Positions 10,626-21,795 of a stretch of 64,000 nucleotides of DNA are shown here, in pieces (positions within the stretch are counted from its first letter, which is position 1; each line of letters begins with the position of its first letter). The notes beneath the pieces are model-generated. The model had not been told where the DNA came from. It did not search any database and saw only the letters and a list, made by a program, of their open reading frames with translations. Location of the stretch: assembly GCA_036785325.1 (NCBI GenBank), contig JAXIVH010000020.1, forward strand, positions 7,793,879-7,857,878, given 5' to 3'. The position numbers and the translations under genes are program-made. Source of the stretch: Urophycis tenuis. Taxonomy: Eukaryota > Chordata > Actinopteri > Gadiformes > Phycidae.

Positions 10626-10788
10626 AAAAAAAATATTAAATATATATACTCCTCCCATCTATTCTCCCCTGTCTTCCCTCATGGAAATGAGGGAGTTGGG
10701 GGAGATAGAGTGTACTAGCCCGATCCGGCGGGGATGAGTTCAGTCCGTACAGACTGTCTCACCTTGACTCTACCTTCCTCAATCTCTA

Positions 10789-11719
10789 GCTCTAACTCTA
10801 ACCCTAGGGATAACCTCAACCCCAACCCTAACCATAGGCCTAACCTTAGCCCTAACCCTAACTCAACCCTAACACTAACCCTTACCTTGGCCCTAATCTT
10901 AACACTAACCTCAACCCCTAACCTTAGCCTTAACACTAACCCTAACCCCTACTCTAACTCTAACCCTAACCCCTACTCTAACTCTAACCCTAAGCCTACC
11001 CTAACCTCCAACACTAACCCTACCCTAACTCTAACGCTAACCCTAACTCTAACCTTTGCCCTAACTTTAGCCCTAACCCTAGCCTCAGCCATAACCCTAA
11101 CCCTAACCTTAGCCCTAACCCTAACCTTAACCCTAAACCTAACCTTGGCCCTAACCTTAACACTAACCTCAAACCTAACCTTAACCCTAACCTCAGCCAT
11201 AACCCTAACCCTAACCTTAGCCCTAACCCTAATTCTAGCCCTAACCCTAATCTTAACCATAACCTTAACCCTAACCTTGGCCCTAACACTTAACCTAACC
11301 TTATCCATAACACTAACCCTAACCTCAACCCTAACCTTAACCCCAATCTCAGCCGTAACCCCAACCCTAACCTTATCCCTAACCTTAAACCTAACCCTAA
11401 CCTCAGCCCTAACCTTAACCCTAACCTCAGCCCTCATCTTAACCCTAACCCCTAACCCCTAACCTCTAACCCTAACCCTAACCTTACCCTAACCGTAACG
11501 CTAACCCTAACCCTTACTCTAACCTTAGCCCTAACCTTAGCCCTAACCGTAACCCTAACCTTAACCCTAACCTTAACCCTAAACCGTAACCTTATACCTA
11601 ACCCTAACCTCAGCCCTAACCTTAACCCTAACCGCAACCCCTCCCATTTACTTCAAACCTAACGTTAAGGTTAACTGCTAACTCTACCCCTAAATCTACC
11701 CTAACCTTAACCTACACTT
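10789..11719 (+). repeat. degenerate telomere-like (CCCTAA)n tract of U1
   Basis: Hexamer-periodic CCCTAA with many CCTTAA, CCTCAA, GCCCTAA and CCATAA variants; C-rich on the plus strand throughout. The periodicity keeps frames open on both strands: Leu-Thr-rich (10734-11462, plus), Val-Arg/Lys-rich (10973-11437, minus) and Leu-Gly-rich (11020-11289, minus). These are the dipeptides expected from TTAGGG/CCCTAA reading frames and not evidence of a gene. The minus strand has GGG runs at hexamer spacing and so has G-quadruplex potential. Confidence 0.95.
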
Positions 11720-11908
11720 GACATATTGGAGGAAGAAGACAATTACCAAGCATGCATTTCATCCGGAAAACTTTTCACAAAAAAACCCATTACCGAAGTA
11801 CCTACGGCGAGAATAGACTACCCCAAGAAATTGTTGTTTTGGGTGAGGAAAGTAAGCCATTGAGTCTTCTCTAAGGTCAACTTCCTACACAATCTCTGTA
11901 GTCGCGCG

Positions 11909-12235
11909 GTGTATGGGGCACAGGAATTGTTATTAACAGGCTGTTCGGCATGGGGTCCTGGAGGGGCCAGGGAGGCAGTGCTTAGTCGCGGCTGGCCTTG
12001 GCCTTTCCTACCCTGGGACCGACTGGGAAGGCACCGCTGGTCGGGGCTGGTCTTGGTCTTTCCTAGGTCTGGACACCCATCGCTGAGGATAGCTGCATTG
12101 GGGGACCGTGGAGGCAGTGCTTTGTCACGGCTGGCCTCGGTCCTTCGTGACCCCAGTTTTCTGCTAGTTCATCTGGACCCAACAGAGGACAAGAACCAAG
12201 CTCCGGCCCTGATTGGCCAAACCAGGGCTACCTAG
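11909..12235 (+). other. GC-rich segment with a 108-codon open frame (hypothetical)
   Basis: An ATG frame (MYGAQELLLTGCSAWGPGG...) is open in U1, U4-U10, U12 and U13 (for example 18829-19155, 20902-21228, 23672-23998 and 62149-62475). It is cut by TGG-to-TGA in U2 and U3 (CGCTGATCGG near 14820 and 16882). The DNA contains three imperfect copies of GTCGCGGCTGGCCTTGG (11985, 12040, 12124), so it is minisatellite-like. A strong donor-like GGG|GTAAGTATG follows at 12268/12269. Conservation reflects recent copying. I recognise no protein family and doubt it is translated. Confidence 0.3.
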
Positions 12236-12802
12236 CGGTGTTAACAACTGGTTTGTGCTGGTCAGGGGGTAAGTATGTGCCCCCTCCTCTCCATAACCAA
12301 AACAATGTATCCTAAAAAGTGTTTTACTTACCTTTACTTACCTCGACGTTACCTCAACAAATGATCACTCCTAAAAAAGCTTAAACCCAATACCAATTCC
12401 ATTTCGGAAACGACACACCTTGAGAATTGATCACTCTCGGGTGGGCCTCCCTTGGGTGAGGGTGTATAGTGACAATGGCCAGAAACACCCTATGATCCCA
12501 GGGTCCACTACTGATGACGTGTCCTAATATTTCGATAGCACGTTTATACTAAAATAGAAATGGAAAAGAAAAGTCTCACTCCAGCTGTGACTCGTCTTTA
12601 TTCAAATAAGTAAATATACCAATGCATTGGAAGTACCTTCAATCAAACTAGATTGACCTCCATCTTGGAACAAAGAAAACCTTTGGGAAAAGGAAAAACA
12701 AGTCTATATCTCCAAATCAGCGGTTATATCACAACAAGACAGATAACCATTTCGTTTTACTTCATTCTTGGTAATATGGGAAAAGAGAGCTGCGGATGAC
12801 TA

Positions 12803-15586
12803 GATATTGGCGAGTGCAACTGCCTTTGATCCCCTATTCAACTACCGAGTCGTTGGATGAGGTGGGGGGGGGGTCATCGAGATAACTCTAACGAACCTAA
12901 CCGAGCCAGGGCCATCGAAAGAACGGGCTCTCTACACAACCCATTTATATTACCTTACCAACTGTTATTCACAAAACGACCACTAGATGGAGGCGATGGA
13001 CCACCAATGAAGAATCAAAAGAAGGCAACCAGCCTTTAACACAAAGACTAAAAACTCACTCCAGCTGTGATCCTCTTTATCTAAATAAATAAATAAACAA
13101 AAATGAATAAATAAATAGACTAAATAAATATACAAATATAAATAAATAAATTAAATATAGATTACCTTACCAACTATTGCAATTACCTATTATTATTATT
13201 ATTACTTACCTATTAATGCAATTTCCCAACCTGGGAACAATAGAGTATTTCTATTTCTATTTCTATAACTCTTCTTCACAAAACGACCACTAGGTGGAGA
13301 CGACGCACCACCAGCGAGGAATCAAAAGAGGAGGAACAACCTTGAATACAAAGATTAAAACCCACTCCAGCTGTGAGTCTCTCGATGTATTTATTTACTA
13401 AAAAATATATATATTAAATATATATACTCCTCCCATCTCTTCTCCCCTGTCTTCCCTCATGGAAATGAGGGAGTTGGGGGAGATAGAGTGTACTAGCCCG
13501 ATCCGGCGGGGGTGAGTTCAGTCCGTACAGACTGTCTCACCTTGACTCTACCTTCCTCAATCTCTAGCTCTAACTCTAACCCTAGGGATAACCTCAACCC
13601 CAACCCTAACCATAGGCCTAACCTTAGCCCTAACCCTAACTCAACCCTAACACTAACCCTTACCTTGGCCCTAATCTTAACACTAACCTCAACCCCTAAC
13701 CTTAGCCTTAACACTAACCCTAACCCCTACTCTAACTCTAACCCTAACCCCTACTCTAACTCTAACCCTAAGCCTACCCTAACCTCCAACACTAACCCTA
13801 CCCTAACTCTAACGCTAACCCTAACTCTAACCTTTGCCCTAACTTTAGCCCTAACCCTAGCCTCAGCCATAACCCTAACCCTAACCTTAGCTCTAACCCT
13901 AACCTTAACCCTAACCCTAACCTTGGCCCTAACCTTAACACTAACCCTAACCTCAAACCTAACCTTAACCCTAACCTCAGCCATAACCCTAACCCTAACC
14001 TTAGCCCTAACCCTAATTCTAGCCCTAACCCTAATCTTAACCATAACCTTAACCCTAACCTTGGCCCTAACACTTAACCTAACCTTATCCATAACACTAA
14101 CCCTAACCTCAACCCTAACCTTAACCCCAATCTCAGCCGTAACCCCAACCCTAACCTTATCCCTAACCTTAAACCTAACCCTAACCTCAGCCCTAACCTT
14201 AACCCTAACCTCAGCCCTCATCTTAACCCTAACCCCTAACCCCTAACCTCTAACCCTAACCCTAACCTTACCCTAACCGTAACGCTAACCCTAACCCTTA
14301 CTCTAACCTTAGCCCTAACCTTAGCCCTAATCATAACCCTAACCTTAACCCTAACCTTAACCCTAAACCGTAACCTTATACCTAACCCTAACCTCAGCCC
14401 TAACCTTAACCCTAACCGCAACCCCTCCCATTTACTTCAAACCTAACGTTAAGGTTAACTGCTAACTCTACCCCTAAATCTACCCTAACCTTAACCTACA
14501 CTTGACATATTGGAGGAAGAAGACAATTACCCAGCATGCATTTCATCCGGAAAACTTTTCACAAAAAAACCCATTACCGAAGTACCTACGGCGAGAATAG
14601 ACTACCCCAAGAAATTGTTGTTTTGGGTGAGGAAAGTAAGCCATTGAGTCTTCTCTAAGGTCAACTTCCTACACAATCTCTGTAGTCGCGCGGTGTATGG
14701 GGCACAGGAATTGTTATTAACAGGCTGTTCGGCATGGGGTCCTGGAGGGGCCAGGGAGGCAGTGCTTAGTCGCGGCTGGCCTTGGCCTTTCCTACCCTGG
14801 GACCGACTGGGAAGGCACCGCTGATCGGGGCTGGTCTTGGTCTTTCCTAGGTCTGGACACCCATCGCTGAGGATAGCTGCATTGGGGGACCGTGGAGGCA
14901 GTGCTTTGTCACGGCTGGCCTCGGTCCTTCGTGACCCCAGTTTTCTGCTAGTTCATCTGGACCCAACAGAGGACAAGAACCAAGCTCCGGCCCTGATTGG
15001 CCAAACCAGGGCTACCTAGCGGTGTTAACAACTGGTTTGTGCTGGTCAGGGGGTAAGTATGTGCCCCCTCCTCTCCATAACCAAAACAATGTATCCTAAA
15101 AAGTGTTTTACTTACCTTTACTTACCTCGACGTTACCTCAACAAATGATCACTCCTAAAAAAGCTTAAACCCAATACCAATTCCATTTCGGAAACGACAC
15201 ACCTTGAGAATTGATCACTCTCGGGGGGGCCTCCCTTGGGTGAGGGTGTATAGTGACAATGGCCAGAAACACCCTATGATCCCAGGGTCCACTACTGATG
15301 ACGTGTCCTAATATTTCGATAGCACGTTTATACTAAAATAGAAATGGAAAAGAAAAGTCTCACTCCAGCTGTGACTCGTCTTTATTCAAATAAGTAAATA
15401 TACCAATGCATTGGAAGTACCTTCAATCAAACTAGATTGACCTCCATCTTGGAACAAAGAAAACCTTTGGGAAAAGGAAAAACAAGTCTATATCTCCAAA
15501 TCAGCGGTTATATCACAACAAGACAGATAACCATTTCGTTTTACTTCATTCTTGGTAATATGGGAAAAGAGAGCTGCGGATGACTA
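12803..15586 (+). repeat. composite unit U2 (long form, 2784 bp)
   Basis: Nearly identical to U1, with G10 after GAGGT, an extra hexamer pair in the CCCTAA tract (ACACTAACCCTAACCTCAA near 13935), and the stop-bearing GC-rich segment. Confidence 0.93.
13562..14500 (+). repeat. degenerate (CCCTAA)n tract of U2
   Basis: Same variant order as in U1, with single differences such as CTTAGCTCTAACC and CCCTAATCATAACC. The exact shared order of variant hexamers shows copying of whole units, not independent telomere addition. Confidence 0.94.
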
Positions 15587-17648
15587 GATATTGGCGAGTG
15601 CAACTGCCTTTGATCCCCTATTCAACTACCGAGTCGTTGGATGAGGTGGGGGGGGGTCATCGAGATAACTCTAACGAACCCAACCCTAACCATAGGCCTA
15701 ACCTTAGCCCTAACCCTAACTCAACCCTAACACTAACCCTTACCTTGGCCCTAATCTTAACACTAACCTCAACCCCTAACCTTAGCCTTAACACTAACCC
15801 TAACCCCTACTCTAACTCTAACCCTAACCCCTACTCTAACTCTAACCCTAAGCCTACCCTAACCTCCAACACTAACCCTACCCTAACTCTAACGCTAACC
15901 CTAACTCTAACCTTTGCCCTAACTTTAGCCCTAACCCTAGCCTCAGCCATAAACCTAACCCTAACCTTAGCCCTAACCCTAACCTTAACCCTAACCCTAA
16001 CCTTGGCCCTAACCTTAACACTAACCTCAAACCTAACCTTAACCCTAACCTCAGCCATAACCCTAACCCTAACCTTAGCCCTAACCCTAATTCTAGCCCT
16101 AACCCTAATCTTAACCATAACCTTAACCCTAACCTTGGCCCTAACACTTAACCTAACCTTATCCATAACACTAACCCTAACCTCAACCCTAACCTTAACC
16201 CCAATCTCAGCCGTAACCCCAACCCTAACCTTATCCCTAACCTTAAACCTAACCCTAACCTCAGCCCTAACCTTAACCCTAACCTCAGCCCTCATCTTAA
16301 CCCTAACCCCTAACCCCTAACCTCTAACCCTAACCCTAACCTTACCCTAACCGTAACGCTAACCCTAACCCTTACTCTAACCTTAGCCCTAACCGTAACC
16401 CTAACCTTAACCCTAACCTTAACCCTAAACCGTAACCTTATACCTAACCCTAACCTCAGCCCTAACCTTAACCCTAACCGCAACCCCTCCCATTTACTTC
16501 AAACCTAACGTTAAGGTTAACTGCTAACTCTACCCCTAAATCTACCCTAACCTTAACCTACACTTGACATATTGGAGGAAGAAGACAATTACCCAGCATG
16601 CATTTCATCCGGAAAACTTTTCACAAAAAAACCCATTACCGAAGTACCTACGGCGAGAATAGACTACCCCAAGAAATTGTTGTTTTGGGTGAGGAAAGTA
16701 AGCCATTGAGTCTTCTCTAAGGTCAACTTCCTACACAATCTCTGTAGTCGCGCGGTGTATGGGGCACAGGAATTGTTATTAACAGGCTGTTCGGCATGGG
16801 GTCCTGGAGGGGCCAGGGAGGCAGTGCTTAGTCGCGGCTGGCCTTGGCCTTTCCTACCCTGGGACCGACTGGGAAGGCACCGCTGATCGGGGCTGGTCTT
16901 GGTCTTTCCTAGGTCTGGACACCCATCGCTGAGGATAGCTGCATTGGGGGACCGTGGAGGCAGTGCTTTGTCACGGCTGGCCTCGGTCCTTCGTGACCCC
17001 AGTTTTCTGCTAGTTCATCTGGACCCAACAGAGGACAAGAACCAAGCTCCGGCCCTGATTGGCCAAACCAGGGCTACCTAGCGGTGTTAACAACTGGTTT
17101 GTGCTGGTCAGGGGGTAAGTATGTGCCCCCTCCTCTCCATAACCAAAACAATGTATCCTAAAAAGTGTTTTACTTACCTTTACTTACCTCGACGTTACCT
17201 CAACAAATGATCACTCCTAAAAAAGCTTAAACCCAATACCAATTCCATTTCGGAAACGACACACCTTGAGAATTGATCACTCTCGGGGGGGCCTCCCTTG
17301 GGTGAGGGTGTATAGTGACAATGGCCAGAAACACCCTATGATCCCAGGGTCCACTACTGATGACGTGTCCTAATATTTCGATAGCACGTTTATACTAAAA
17401 TAGAAATGGAAAAGAAAAGTCTCACTCCAGCTGTGACTCGTCTTTATTCAAATAAGTAAATATACCAATGCATTGGAAGTACCTTCAATCAAACTAGATT
17501 GACCTCCATCTTGGAACAAAGAAAACCTTTGGGAAAAGGAAAAACAAGTCTATATCTCCAAATCAGCGGTTATATCACAACAAGACAGATAACCATTTCG
17601 TTTTACTTCATTCTTGGTAATATGGGAAAAGAGAGCTGCGGATGACTA
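15587..17648 (+). repeat. composite unit U3 (short form, 2062 bp)
   Basis: Lacks the 702-bp long-form segment: the lead joins directly to the tract as ACGAAC|CCAACCCTAACC. It shares the GC-segment stop (CTGATCGG) with U2. Confidence 0.93.
15679..16560 (+). repeat. degenerate (CCCTAA)n tract of U3
   Basis: Starts at the short-form joint. It carries a private ATAAACCTAACC and one fewer CCTTAGCCCTAA near the 3' end than U1. Confidence 0.94.
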
Positions 17649-19722
17649 GATATTGGCGAGTGCAACTGCCTTTGATCCCCTATTCAACTACCGAGTCGTT
17701 GGATGAGGTGGGGGGGGGTCATCGAGATAACTCTAACGAACCCAACCCTAACCATAGGCCTAACCTTAGCCCTAACCCTAACTCAACCCTAACACTAACC
17801 CTTACCTTGGCCCTAATCTTAACACTAACCTCAACCCCTAACCTTAGCCTTAACACTAACCCTAACCCCTACTCTAACTCTAACCCTAACCCCTACTCTA
17901 ACTCTAACCCTAAGCCTACCCTAACCTCCAACACTAACCCTACCCTAACTCTAACGCTAACCCTAACTCTAACCTTTGCCCTAACTTTAGCCCTAACCCT
18001 AGCCTCAGCCATAACCCTAACCCTAACCTTAGCCCTAACCCTAACCTTAACCCTAACCCTAACCTTGGCCCTAACCTTAACACTAACCTCAAACCTAACC
18101 TTAACCCTAACCTCAGCCATAACCCTAACCCTAACCTTAGCCCTAACCCTAATTCTAGCCCTAACCCTAATCGTAACCATAACCTTAACCCTAACCTTGG
18201 CCCTAACACTTAACCTAACCTTATCCATAACACTAACCCTAACCTCAACCCTAACCTTAACCCCAATCTCAGCCGTAACCCCAACCCTAACCTTATCCCT
18301 AACCTTAAACCTAACCCTAACCTCAGCCCTAACCTTAACCCTAACCTCAGCCCTCATCTTAACCCTAACCCCTAACCCCTAACCTCTAACCCTAACCCTA
18401 ACCTTACCCTAACCGTAACGCTAACCCTAACCCTTACTCTAACCTTAGCCCTAACCTTAGCCCTAACCGTAACCCTAACCTTAACCCTAACCTTAACCCT
18501 AAACCGTAACCTTATACCTAACCCTAACCTCAGCCCTAACCTTAACCCTAACCGCAACCCCTCCCATTTACTTCAAACCTAACGTTAAGGTTAACTGCTA
18601 ACTCTACCCCTAAATCTACCCTAACCTTAACCTACACTTGACATATTGGAGGAAGAAGACAATTACCCAGCATGCATTTCATCCGGAAAACTTTTCACAA
18701 AAAAACCCATTACCGAAGTACCTACGGCGAGAATAGACTACCCCAAGAAATTGTTGTTTTGGGTGAGGAAAGTAAGCCATTGAGTCTTCTCTAAGGTCAA
18801 CTCCCTACACAATCTCTGTAGTCGCGCGGTGTATGGGGCACAGGAATTGTTATTAACAGGCTGTTCCGCATGGGGTCCTGGAGGGGCCAGGGAGGCAGTG
18901 CTTAGTCGCGGCTGGCCTTGGCCTTTCCTACCCTGGGACCGACTGGGAAGGCACCGCTGGTCGGGGCTGGTCTTGGTCTTTCCTAGGTCTGGACACCCAT
19001 CGCTGAGGATAGCTGCATTGGGGGACCGTGGAGGCAGTGCTTTGTCACGGCTGGCCTCGGTCCTTCGTGACCCCAGTTTTCTGCTAGTTCATCTGGACCC
19101 AACAGAGGACAAGAACCAAGCTCCGGCCCTGATTGGCCAAACCAGGGCTACTTAGCGGTGTTAACAACTGGTTTGTGCTGGTCAGGGGGTAAGTATGTGC
19201 CCCCTCCTCTCCATAACCAAAACAATGTATCCTAAAAAGTGTTTTACTTACCTTTACTTACCTCGACGTTACCTCAACAAATGATCACTCCTAAAAAAGC
19301 TTAAACCCAATACCAATTCCATTTCGGAAACGACACACCTTGAGAATTGATCACTCTCGGGGGGGCCTCCCTTGGGTGAGGGTGTATAGTGACAATGGCC
19401 AGAAACACCCTATGATCCCAGGGTCCACTACTGATGACGTGTCCTAATATTTCGATAGCACGTTTATACTAAAATAGAAATGGAAAAGAAAAGTCTCACT
19501 CCAGCTGTGACTCGTCTTTATTCAAATAAGTAAATATACCAATGCATTGGAAGTACCTTCAATCAAACTAGATTGACCTTCATCTTGGAACAAAGAAAAC
19601 CTTTGGGTAAAGGAAAAACAAGTCTATATCTCCAAATCAGCGGTTATATCACAACAAGACAGATAACCATTTCGTTTTACTTCATTCTTGGTAATATGGG
19701 AAAAGAGAGCTGCGGATGACTA
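17649..19722 (+). repeat. composite unit U4 (short form, 2074 bp)
   Basis: Short form. The GC-segment frame is open (18829-19155, ending TTAG in place of CTAG). Tail GGGTAAAGG near 19605 is private. Confidence 0.93.
17741..18635 (+). repeat. degenerate (CCCTAA)n tract of U4
   Basis: Same hexamer order as its neighbours with a private AATCGTAACC. Confidence 0.94.
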
Positions 19723-21795
19723 GATATTGGCGAGTGCAACTGCCTTTGATCCCCTATTCAACTACCGAGTCGTTGGATGAGGTGGGGGGGGTCATCGAGA
19801 TAACTCTAACGAACCCAACCCTAACCATATGCCTAACCTTAGCCCTAACCCTAACTCAACCCTAACACTAACCCTTACCTTGGCCCTAATCTTAACACTA
19901 ACCTCAACCCCTAACCTTAGCCTTAACACTAACCCTAACCCCTACTCTAACTCTAACCCTAACCCCTACTCTAACTCTAACCCTAAGCCTACCCTAACCT
20001 CCAACACTAACCCTACCCTAACTCTAACGCTAACCCTAACTCTAACCTTTGCCCTAACTTTAGCCCTAACCCTAGCCTCAGCCATAACCCTAACCCTAAC
20101 CTTAGCGCTAACCCTAACCTTAACCCTAACCCTAACCTTGGCCCTAACCTTAACCCTAACCTCAAACCTAACCTTAACCCTAACCTCAGCCATAACCCTA
20201 ACCCTAACCTTAGCCCTAACCCTAATTCTAGCCCTAACCCTAATCTTAACCATAACCTTAACCCTAACCTTGGCCCTAACACTTAACCTAACCTTATCCA
20301 TAACACTAACCCTAACCTCAACCCTAACCTTAACCCCAATCTCAGCCGTAACCCCAACCCTAACCTTATCCCTAACCTTAAACCTAACCCTAACCTCAGC
20401 CCTAACCTTAACCCTAACCTCAGCCCTCATCTTAACCCTAACCCCTAACCCCTAACCTCTAACCCTAACCCTAACCTTACCCTAACCGTAACGCTAACCC
20501 TAACCCTTACTCTAACCTTAGCCCTAACCTTAGCCCTAACAGTAACCCTAACCTTAACCCTAACCTTAACCCTAAACCGTAACCTTATACCTAACCCTAA
20601 CCTCAGCCCTAACCTTAACCCTAACCGCAACCCCTCCCATTTACTTCAAACCTAACGTTAAGGTTAACTGCTAACTCTACCCCTAAATCTACCCTAACCT
20701 TAACCTACACTTGACATATTGGAGGAAGAAGACAATTACCCAGCATGCATTTCATCCGGAAAACTTTTCACAAAAAAAACCATTACCGAAGTACCTACGG
20801 CGAGAATAGACTACCCCAAGAAATTGTTGTTTTGGGTGAGGAAAGTAAGCCATTGAGTCTTCTCTAAGGTCAACTTCCTACACAATCTCTGTAGTCGCGC
20901 GGTGTATGGGGCACAGGAATTGTTATTAACAGGCTGTTCGGCATGGGGTCCTGGAGGGGCCAGGGAGGCAGTGCTTAGTCGCGGCTGGCCTTGGCCTTTC
21001 CTACCCTGGGACCGACTGGGAAGGCACCGCTGGTCGGGGCTGGTCTTGGTCTTTCCTAGGTCTGGACACCCATCGCTGAGGATAGCTGCATTGGGGGACC
21101 GTGGAGGCAGTGCTTTGTCACGGCTGGCCTCGGTCCTTCGTGACCCCAGTTTTCTGCTAGTTCATCTGGACCCAACAGAGGACAAGAACCAAGCTCCGGC
21201 CCTGATTGGCCAAACCAGGGCTACCTAGCGGTGTTAACAACTGGTTTGTGCTGGTCAGGGGGTAAGTATGTGCCCCCTCCTCTCCATAACCAAAACAATG
21301 TATCCTAAAAAGTGTTTTACTTACCTTTACTTACCTCGACGTTACCTCAACAAATGATCACTCCTAAAAAAGCTTAAACCCAATACCAATTCCATTTCGG
21401 AAACGACACACCTTGAGAATTGATCACTCTCGGGGGGGCCTCCCTTGGGTGAGGGTGTATAGTGACAATGGCCAGAAACACCCTATGATCCCAGGGTCCA
21501 CTACTGATGACGTGTCCTAATATTTCGATAGCACGTTTATACTAAAATAGAAATGGAAAAGAAAAGTCTCAGTCCAGCTGTGACTCGTCTTTATTCAAAT
21601 AAGTAAATATACCAATGCATTGGAAGTACCTTCAATCAAACTAGATTGACCTTCATCTTGGAACAAAGAAAACCTTTGGGAAAAGGAAAAACAAGTCTAT
21701 ATCTCCAAATCAGCGGTTATATCACAACAAGACAGATAACCATTTCGTTTTACTTCATTCTTGGTAATATGGGAAAAGAGAGCTGCGGATGACTA
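19723..21795 (+). repeat. composite unit U5 (short form, 2073 bp)
   Basis: Short form with a G8 run. It has CATATGCC where the other units have CATAGGCC at the tract start, so this tract has an in-frame ATG. Confidence 0.93.
19814..20708 (+). repeat. degenerate (CCCTAA)n tract of U5
   Basis: Private changes TTAGCGCTAACC and TTAACCCTAACCTCAAACC distinguish it from the other short units. Confidence 0.94.

Larger units (their letters stand above)
10026..12802 (+). repeat. composite unit U1 (long form, 2777 bp)
   Basis: Head-to-tail unit of region B. Parts in order: a lead (GATATTGGCGAGTGC to a G10 run and TCATCGAGATAAC); a long-form-only 702-bp segment (10120-10821) rich in AAATAAAT and TTATTA; a degenerate CCCTAA tract (10789-11719); a transition with GCATGCATTTCATCCGG; a GC-rich part (about 11909-12268) ending in donor-like GGG|GTAAGTATG; and an AT-rich tail ending TGCGGATGACTA. 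Three diverged copies of CACTCCAGCTGTGA followed by T-rich DNA lie at 10280, 10586 (GCGGTGA) and 12577. I recognise no functional gene in it. Confidence 0.93.

Noticed and set aside
10734..11462. Long plus-strand open frame (about 242 codons) rich in Leu-Thr, repeated in most B units
   Set aside because: It is the direct product of hexamer CCCTAA periodicity, with no domain or codon signal, and it is broken in U12. The Val-Arg and Leu-Gly minus-strand frames are treated only as a finding.
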